From: an uncultured Porphyromonadaceae bacterium
GTDB taxonomy: Bacteria; Bacteroidota; Bacteroidia; Bacteroidales; Muribaculaceae
Assembly: GCA_905193485.1 (NCBI GenBank)
Contig: CAJJOX010000054.1
Coordinates: 1-11,695 of the forward strand
Direction of reading: 5' to 3'
Length of the DNA stretch: 11,695 nt
The notes beneath the pieces were generated by a model. That model saw nothing but the letters and a program-made list of their open reading frames with translations. It ran no database searches and was not told where the DNA came from. Position 1 is the first letter of the stretch, and each line of letters begins with the position of its first letter. Of this stretch, positions 6,695 to 11,695 are shown piece after piece. The position numbers were made by a program, and so were the translations under genes.

Positions 6695-8062
6695 TCAGGC
6701 CACTTTGCGCAAACGGTCATTGTAGACTCTTGACGATATCCGCCTGTAGGCTATGTATACAGCCGCACCCGTTATGGCCCAACTGATTGGATAGATCGAG
6801 AGCAACAGACTGAAATCGGACACTGACGCGCACACGGTATAGATCCACACAAGACGTAGCACACATGTGCCGAACACCGTAAGCACCATCGGTGTCATCG
6901 AATAGCCCAGACCGCGAAGAGCCGACCCGCTGATCTCATAGCTCGAGGCCATAAACTGAAGCAACAACACATAATGCAAGCGTATGATCCCGTATTCGAC
7001 AACGGTGGCATCCGATGAAAAAATGCCGAGAAAGAAACGGTCTTGCCATACTATCAACAGATTGGCCAATCCTACACCCACGACACTCATGATCATGCAC
7101 AATCTGAACGCTCGCCGGCAACGGTCATATAGTCCGGCGCCATAGTTCTGACTGACAAACGCTGTCGTCGCCTGACAGAAGGCCACCATGATAAAATAGC
7201 AATACACTTCATAGTTGAGCGCTGCCGCCGATCCGGCCACGGCATTCGATCCATAACGGTTGATCGCCGATTGGATGAATATATTGGCAATCGAAAACAC
7301 CATACCTTGCAGGCCGGCCGGAACACCGATCTGGAGCATCTGCCGCATCTGCGTGGCGTGCAGCCGCACCTTACGGAACGACAGCCGGAAAGGATCACTC
7401 TCCTTAAGCAACCAACGGGTTATGAACGTGGCATTGATCACATTGGCCAGCACCGTTGCGATTGCCACACCCGACACCCCCATGTCAAACTTTATCACGA
7501 GCACGAGATTAAGCAGCGTATTGGCTAAGCCGGCCACCACCAGACTGTAAAACGGCCGGCGCGTATCACCCATGCTGCGCATGATTGCGGCGCCGAAGTT
7601 ATAGACCATCATGAACGGCATGCCGAGGAAAAACAGTTTTAGATATTCAGTGGCAAGTTCTATAACATCATGTGGTGTGTTCATCAACTCAAGCAACGGA
7701 CGTGCAAGCAGCATCCCGAGCACAAGCAGAAAAACACCGCTGCCCACGGCTATGGCCATCGACGTAGCCACCGCCTTGCGTATACCTGACTCGTTTTTAC
7801 GACCTATATAATTGGCTATAACCACATTCGACCCGATTGAAATCCCGATAAACAGATTGATCAGAATGTTGATTATAGCCCCGTTACTGCCGACGGCCGC
7901 CAAAGCCTGATGCGAACAATAGCGTCCGACAACTATCACATCGACAGCGTTAAACGACTGCTGAAGCACCCCGCTTGCCACCAATGGCAACGAAAAGAGA
8001 AGAATCTTCTTAAACAAAGATCCGCTCAGCATGTCTATCTTTACTGTTGATGAACCCGTCAT
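6695..8062 (-). CDS. MATE family multidrug/Na+ efflux transporter
   Basis: The 455-residue protein is an inner-membrane transporter with the length and about twelve hydrophobic segments of the MATE family, which expels cationic drugs or metabolites using Na+ or H+ gradients. Recognisable family segments are the start LFKKILLFSLPLVASGVLQQ (15-34), the following AVDVIVVGRY, the AAVGSNGAIINILINLFIGI region, GVSGVAIATVLAN in the first half, and QNYGAGLYDRCRRAF after the midpoint. It resembles the DinF/NorM-like branch common in gut Bacteroidales. Substrate cannot be read from sequence. It stands alone, convergent with the TonB-domain gene and divergent from the beta-propeller lipoprotein gene. 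The ATG at 8062 gives a short cytoplasmic lead (MTGSSTVKIDMLSGS) typical of the family. Confidence 0.93.
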   Translation of the reverse strand: MTGSSTVKIDMLSGSLFKKILLFSLPLVASGVLQQSFNAVDVIVVGRYCSHQALAAVGSNGAIINILINLFIGISIGSNVVIANYIGRKNESGIRKAVATSMAIAVGSGVFLLVLGMLLARPLLELMNTPHDVIELATEYLKLFFLGMPFMMVYNFGAAIMRSMGDTRRPFYSLVVAGLANTLLNLVLVIKFDMGVSGVAIATVLANVINATFITRWLLKESDPFRLSFRKVRLHATQMRQMLQIGVPAGLQGMVFSIANIFIQSAINRYGSNAVAGSAAALNYEVYCYFIMVAFCQATTAFVSQNYGAGLYDRCRRAFRLCMIMSVVGVGLANLLIVWQDRFFLGIFSSDATVVEYGIIRLHYVLLLQFMASSYEISGSALRGLGYSMTPMVLTVFGTCVLRLVWIYTVCASVSDFSLLLSIYPISWAITGAAVYIAYRRISSRVYNDRLRKVA

Positions 8063-8117
8063 AATAATTCTTTTTCCACTTTCTGCTATTCTTAGACCTA
8101 ACTGCCGTTTCGACCCG

Positions 8118-8125
8118 CAAAATTA
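8118..8125 (-). promoter_or_regulatory. Candidate -7 element for the MATE gene
   Basis: On the minus strand TAATTTTG (8125-8118) matches TAnnTTTG about 55 nt before the MATE ATG. No good TTTG lies 19-21 nt upstream; the nearest (8143-8140) is only 14 nt away. The element is therefore tentative. Confidence 0.4.
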
Positions 8126-8147
8126 CCTATTTTATACTGCAAAGAGG

Positions 8148-8168
8148 ATTAAATGTTCATTAAATGTT
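8148..8168. repeat. Tandem 10-bp direct repeat between divergent promoters
   Basis: ATTAAATGTT occurs at 8148-8157 and again at 8159-8168, an 11-bp period close to one helical turn. The pair lies just upstream of the expected -33 region of the beta-propeller gene and upstream of the MATE promoter. Such spacing suits two protomers on one DNA face. A regulatory role is inference. Confidence 0.5.
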
Positions 8169-8194
8169 TATAACTATTCCCTGACGACTAGCTT

Positions 8195-8202
8195 TATATT
8201 TG
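8195..8202 (+). promoter_or_regulatory. Candidate -7 element for the beta-propeller lipoprotein operon
   Basis: TATATTTG matches TAnnTTTG. Transcription would start near 8207, about 20 nt before the TTG at 8228. The -33 region (around 8170-8175) has no clear TTTG, so the promoter may need an activator; the direct repeat just upstream is a candidate site. Confidence 0.45.
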
Positions 8203-8227
8203 GTAATGACCACATTAATCATTAAAT

Positions 8228-9829
8228 TTGCATCGGATTGTGAAACCGGAAAACAAACCAGTGCAACTGAATCTCATCAATATTGTCATTCCGGCCTTGA
8301 CCGCACTGAACGTTGCAGCCTGCGGTCGGGGCTCTTCGACGTCTGCCGACAGTGTGGCCTCCGATTCGGTGGCATGCTCCGGTACGCCCGAAACCGAATG
8401 GCTTCCCGACACGGTCTTTCCATCGGCTTCCGTGGTGAAATGCAATGTCGAAATAATCGACAAGAATATCGATGGCCGGCCTGAATCCATAAAAGACCTC
8501 TACACCGCCACACCGGGATCTTTCACTTTCCGCAACGGATCACTCCGTGACGCCAACTTCGGCGGCACTCTCAAAACGGCTCCGACATCCTTTGAAATCG
8601 ACTGGCAATTTGATACCGACGAAGACTACACGCCCACAAAATACGGCATATGGGGCGGAGGAACCGGATGGACCGGCCAGCCGCTTCTTGTCAACTGGCC
8701 CGACTCTTGCCTGCAACGTTTTGCCGATGCCGGGCACCCTGCGTCCGCCACTGAAGTAATAATAGGATCGCTATCCGGTCGCGTTTATTTCATTGATTTC
8801 GCAACCGGGAAACCTTCGCGGGAGGCCATCAACACCGGCAACCCGATCAAAGGAACTCCTTCACTTGACCCCACACTCAACGGCAATCTATACGTCGGGC
8901 AGGGCGTCACCTCCGGTTTTGACGTGTCGGCTCTTGTCCTCGATCTAAGCACGATGTCTGTCAGCCACAGCTTTGGACCCGACCCAAAGGCACCACGCCG
9001 ATGGCATGCCTACGATTCGTCACCCGTCAGAGTCGGACAGTTTCTCTTCCGTCCCGGCGAAAACGGCACATTATATAAATATATGATCGGCAAAGGGACA
9101 TTGTCACTACATTCGGCCTTGCGATATACGATTAACGGCTACGCACCAGGCATCGAAGCATCTATGGCTATTTACCGAAACTATGGCTACATAGCCGACA
9201 ATGCCGGAAATGTGATCTGCATCAACATCTCCGACCTTCAGCCTGTATGGCGATATAAACTTCCTGACGACACCGACGCCACGCCAGTAGTTACAGAAGA
9301 AGCCGACGGCACTTACATCTATACCGGATGTGAGGTAGAGCACGAAGGAATAACTGAAGCGGTCTTTGTCAAGCTCAATGCACTCACCGGCGACCTCGTA
9401 TGGAGCAACCGCATCCCGGCGCAACGCAAAGACATCGGCGAAAAACATTTCGACGGAGGCTTTTACGCTACGGCGCTGCCCGGTCGGGGCAACTGCTCCG
9501 GCCTGATATTCTCCAACTGCGTACAGAACACCGACTGCTCAAACGGATCACTCTTTGCTTTCGACCGGGCTAACGGAAAAACTGTCTACTCAACACCCCT
9601 GCGCTACTACGCATGGTCATCGCCCGTGGGATTCACCGATCCCGACGGTAAATTCTACATCATCACCGCCGACTGCGCCGGCAACATCTATTTGATCAAC
9701 GGCATCGACGGCAAAATAATCCATCGCGCTTCGGTGGGCGCCAACTTTGAATCATCGCCCGTAGTATCAGGCAACAGTTTTGTTGTCGGCTCCCGGGGCA
9801 AAACCATCTACAAAATCACACTGAAATGA
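8228..9829 (+). CDS. PQQ-like beta-propeller lipoprotein (non-ATG start)
   Basis: The product has about 533 residues. The N-terminus has a lipoprotein signal ending LTALNVAAC, with Cys32 as the lipidated residue, so the protein is membrane-anchored. No acidic surface-export motif follows the Cys, so it may face the periplasm. After a low-complexity Ser/Ala/Thr stretch (33-55) the chain shows repeated beta-propeller blades of the PQQ/BamB-like kind: GSLSGRVYFIDFATGK (180-195), ENGTLYKYMIGKG (278-290), ADNAGNVICINISDLQPVWR (323-342), FVKLNALTGDLVW (380-392), GSLFAFDRANGKTVY (440-454), CAGNIYLINGIDGKI (483-497) and GSRGKTIYKI (521-530). Such propellers often act as scaffolds; PQQ binding is not implied. 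No in-frame ATG precedes the signal: the start is TTG 8228 or GTG 8240. It overlaps the downstream hydrolase by ATGA. The true function is unknown. Confidence 0.85.
   Translation: MHRIVKPENKPVQLNLINIVIPALTALNVAACGRGSSTSADSVASDSVACSGTPETEWLPDTVFPSASVVKCNVEIIDKNIDGRPESIKDLYTATPGSFTFRNGSLRDANFGGTLKTAPTSFEIDWQFDTDEDYTPTKYGIWGGGTGWTGQPLLVNWPDSCLQRFADAGHPASATEVIIGSLSGRVYFIDFATGKPSREAINTGNPIKGTPSLDPTLNGNLYVGQGVTSGFDVSALVLDLSTMSVSHSFGPDPKAPRRWHAYDSSPVRVGQFLFRPGENGTLYKYMIGKGTLSLHSALRYTINGYAPGIEASMAIYRNYGYIADNAGNVICINISDLQPVWRYKLPDDTDATPVVTEEADGTYIYTGCEVEHEGITEAVFVKLNALTGDLVWSNRIPAQRKDIGEKHFDGGFYATALPGRGNCSGLIFSNCVQNTDCSNGSLFAFDRANGKTVYSTPLRYYAWSSPVGFTDPDGKFYIITADCAGNIYLINGIDGKIIHRASVGANFESSPVVSGNSFVVGSRGKTIYKITLK
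9826..9829 (+). other. ATGA start/stop overlap, propeller lipoprotein to hydrolase
   Basis: The hydrolase ATG (9826-9828) and the propeller TGA (9827-9829) share ATGA, which indicates one transcript and probable translational coupling. Confidence 0.8.
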
Positions 9830-10713
9830 AACTCCGACTCCTCATCTTTTCAACAATCATCTCATTTCTTTTCTGCGATATTTCAGCAAGATCAATCGAT
9901 GCAAAACGAGGCGTAGTTGCCGACGGATATAATTTCTGGCTCTATGAACCCGATTCCGTCAACACCGAATCACCCAAGCCTCTTGTGATTTTCCTTCACG
10001 GCGCAAGCCTCTGCGGCAATGATCTCAACCGCGTCCGGCGCTATGGCACCATCGACGCAATCGAACGTGGACGCGACATCGACGCCTACGTCATTGCCCC
10101 GCAAAATCCCGGCGGCTCCTGGAATCCACACAAAGTGATGAACATTGTCGATTGGGTGATGGACAACGGACAGGTCGATTCAACCCGTATCTACGTCATC
10201 GGAATGAGCCTCGGAGGCTATGGCTCGATTGATGTCGCGGCGGCATATCCTGATCGCATCGCCGCAGCAATGGCTTTCTGCGGTGGGGGCACATCATCCA
10301 ACATGTCCCGGCTCAATGAAGTGCCGCTGTGGATCGTACACGGCACTGCCGACCGTGCCGTTTCCGTCAAAGAAAGCGACAAGGTTGTCGACGCCATGCG
10401 TCTTTCCGATCCATCGACCCCACGACTTATCTACGACCGCATTCCCGGGATGAATCATTCCCAACCGGCTCGATTCTTCTATATGCCCGAATCCTACGAG
10501 TGGCTTTTCGCTCACAGCCTCACCGACGAAGGGCGTCCTTGTGTTGAAGGATTCGACATCAGATCCGGAGCCAAATCGGCCTATCTCGGGCTCACCCACA
10601 ATCCGTCTAAGTCCAAGTCTATAAAATCTGCTAAAAAGAAACGCGGTTCCTACACAAAACGCCATCATCGAAAATCAAAAAAGCGCTCTCGCTCAGCACG
10701 CGTTCGTCGCTGA
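9826..10713 (+). CDS. Exported alpha/beta-hydrolase (esterase/peptidase-like) with basic tail
   Basis: The 295-residue protein has a signal peptide (MKLRLLIFSTIISFLFCDIS, cleavage near residues 21-22). Cys17 does not sit in a proper lipobox, so a soluble periplasmic or secreted enzyme is likelier. The alpha/beta-hydrolase core (about 30-235) shows the oxyanion segment FLHGAS (56-61), the nucleophile elbow GMSLGG with Ser128, the acid in HGTADR (Asp176) and the catalytic His211 in GMNHSQ. The arrangement resembles CE1/LpqC-type esterases and prolyl-oligopeptidase-like enzymes; the substrate (an ester on a glycan, a lipid or a peptide) cannot be chosen. Residues 259-295 form a tail with 18 Lys/Arg, 8 Ser and no acidic residue, not part of the usual fold. 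The gene is translationally coupled to the beta-propeller lipoprotein and is convergent with the ClC gene 19 nt away. Confidence 0.88.
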   Translation: MKLRLLIFSTIISFLFCDISARSIDAKRGVVADGYNFWLYEPDSVNTESPKPLVIFLHGASLCGNDLNRVRRYGTIDAIERGRDIDAYVIAPQNPGGSWNPHKVMNIVDWVMDNGQVDSTRIYVIGMSLGGYGSIDVAAAYPDRIAAAMAFCGGGTSSNMSRLNEVPLWIVHGTADRAVSVKESDKVVDAMRLSDPSTPRLIYDRIPGMNHSQPARFFYMPESYEWLFAHSLTDEGRPCVEGFDIRSGAKSAYLGLTHNPSKSKSIKSAKKKRGSYTKRHHRKSKKRSRSARVRR

Positions 10714-10732
10714 ATGCATTGCACGGCATAGG

Positions 10733-11695
10733 CTATAGATGCTTATTATTGACAATTTTTGACATCAAACCATTCGGTCTGTCAAGTCGGCCGGAATAAT
10801 AGTCATCAGAAGTAAACAGCCTGACTATTCCGAACGACAACGCCGCGACAACCGCCAGAGGGAAAAAGCTCGAATAAGCGCCGACCATTTCTACCGCGAG
10901 CATCAGAGCCATTAACGGAGCGCGGATAACACCTGCCATCACCCCCGACATGCCCATGAGGGCAAAAAAACCGACAGGCAGATCGACATGCCACAATCCT
11001 TTCACGACATAGACAAACAGCAATCCAAGCATACATCCGGCGAATAATGTCGGAGCGAAATTGCCGCTAACGCCACCGCCATTGTTTGTTGCCGATGTTG
11101 CAAAGCACTTCAAAACCACTGTCCCGGCCGCTAAAGCGGCGATCGCCCACACACCGCTTCCCGAACCCGCAAACGGCCCGTACGACATCACTGCCTCAAG
11201 ATTTCCGTTAAGGACATGTCCGATCACGCCATAGCCTTCCCCGTAAAGCGACGGAAACAGAAACACAGCCAGTCCCAACATCGCCCCGCCCGCTATGTTT
11301 CTCAGCAACGGGCGCTTGACGGATTTGAGCTTTGCCCCGACCGCTTTCATTATATAACTGTAATACAACGAATAGCCACCGCACACAAGTCCGAGAGCTA
11401 TGATAAAAGGCAGCATCGATATGTCGAAAGCGGCAGACGCGTCACCCATAGAGAGATCAAGCGTGAATCCTCCAAGAGCATATGCGGTCATCCCCGCGGC
11501 CAGCGTACACACCAACAGCGCCAGCACCGGAACCGTTGTCATGGGCAGCCGCATGACTTCGAGCGTAAACAAAGCGCCTCCCAACGGAGATTTGAAAATA
11601 CCGGCGATACCTGCTCCGGCTCCACATCCGATCATGATCATCACCATGTGTGGCGGCAATCCGAGCCAACGTCCCATCTTTCCGCCGCCCGCGGC
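10733..11695 (-). CDS. ClC family chloride channel/transporter, C-terminal part (cut by window edge)
   Basis: The last 320 residues are in the window; the open frame continues through the right edge (AAGGGKMGRWLGL at the cut), so the start lies outside, as does the first selectivity segment and the gating-glutamate GxEGP motif. Visible ClC landmarks are GAGAGIAGIFKSPLGGALFT ahead of LEVM, the anion-selectivity motif GNFAP (211-215 of the fragment), and hydrophobic helices to the end. A tyrosine in SDDYYSGRLDR probably matches the central pore tyrosine. The protein is an inner-membrane anion channel or Cl-/H+ exchanger. It ends soon after the last helix (NGLMSKIVNNKHL), so it lacks the C-terminal CBS pair found in many relatives. 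The helix-H position that is an internal glutamate in E. coli ClC appears to be valine (Val47 of the fragment). Confidence 0.92.
   Translation of the reverse strand, partial: AAGGGKMGRWLGLPPHMVMIMIGCGAGAGIAGIFKSPLGGALFTLEVMRLPMTTVPVLALLVCTLAAGMTAYALGGFTLDLSMGDASAAFDISMLPFIIALGLVCGGYSLYYSYIMKAVGAKLKSVKRPLLRNIAGGAMLGLAVFLFPSLYGEGYGVIGHVLNGNLEAVMSYGPFAGSGSGVWAIAALAAGTVVLKCFATSATNNGGGVSGNFAPTLFAGCMLGLLFVYVVKGLWHVDLPVGFFALMGMSGVMAGVIRAPLMALMLAVEMVGAYSSFFPLAVVAALSFGIVRLFTSDDYYSGRLDRPNGLMSKIVNNKHL

Noticed and set aside
8206..8330. Frameshift joining the ATG at 8206 to the beta-propeller frame
   Set aside because: The frame from 8206 encodes no signal peptide, while the propeller frame already has a good lipoprotein signal from the non-ATG start, so no shift is needed.
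9826..9888. Lipobox at Cys17 of the hydrolase
   Set aside because: The residues before the Cys (S-F-L-F) do not fit a lipobox, and a normal signal-peptidase I site follows around residue 21.
10711..10740. Terminator between the convergent hydrolase and ClC genes
   Set aside because: Only 19 nt separate the stops; GCAT/ATGC and ATAG/CTAT matches are too short or too distant, and there is no T-tract directly after them.
1..11695. Mobile element, CRISPR array, tRNA/rRNA, attachment site or prophage
   Set aside because: No transposase, integrase, phage gene, spaced identical repeats or tRNA-like cloverleaf was seen on either strand; genes are compact and mostly core.

Overview
The window reads as a chromosomal segment of a Bacteroidales bacterium, most likely a gut lineage such as Muribaculaceae or a relative (genus-level placement is a guess from protein style). 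Three things support this. Upstream regions carry the Bacteroidetes primary-sigma promoter form (TTTG/TTG, 19-20 nt, TAnnTTTG). Most starts lack a Shine-Dalgarno. A PorQ-like type IX secretion protein sits beside cmk and ispH. No rRNA, tRNA, insertion sequence, integrase or CRISPR array was seen, and base composition looks even. No intergenic gap exceeds 300 bases.

Region 1 (1-2180, minus strand): an electron-transfer flavoprotein operon, etfB then etfA then an acyl-CoA dehydrogenase cut by the left edge. A well-formed promoter precedes etfB. EtfB carries the D-G-D-T-A-Q-V-G-P version of its nucleotide loop, as in ETFs linked to flavin-based electron bifurcation.

Region 2 (2230-6081, minus strand): a compact operon of porQ, cmk, ispH, a DEDDh exonuclease and a small lipoprotein of unknown function. 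Spacing is 37, 17 and 3 nt, and the last pair overlaps by ATGA. It mixes housekeeping functions (CMP kinase, last step of the MEP isoprenoid pathway) with protein secretion. A promoter with a leader of roughly 165 nt precedes porQ.

Region 3 (6096-6694, plus strand): one exported protein consisting of little more than a TonB C-terminal domain. Its promoter is back-to-back with that of porQ.

Region 4 (6695-8125, minus strand): a MATE-family efflux transporter.

Region 5 (8148-10713, plus strand): a two-gene unit overlapping by ATGA. It encodes a lipoprotein with a PQQ-like beta-propeller, starting at a non-ATG codon, and an exported alpha/beta-hydrolase with a strongly basic C-terminal tail. 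This accessory pair is the least explained part of the window and the best candidate for something undescribed.

Region 6 (10733-11695, minus strand): the C-terminal two thirds or so of a ClC chloride transporter, without CBS domains and with valine at the 'internal glutamate' position. Overall the region is mostly ordinary core genome; the items of interest are modest.
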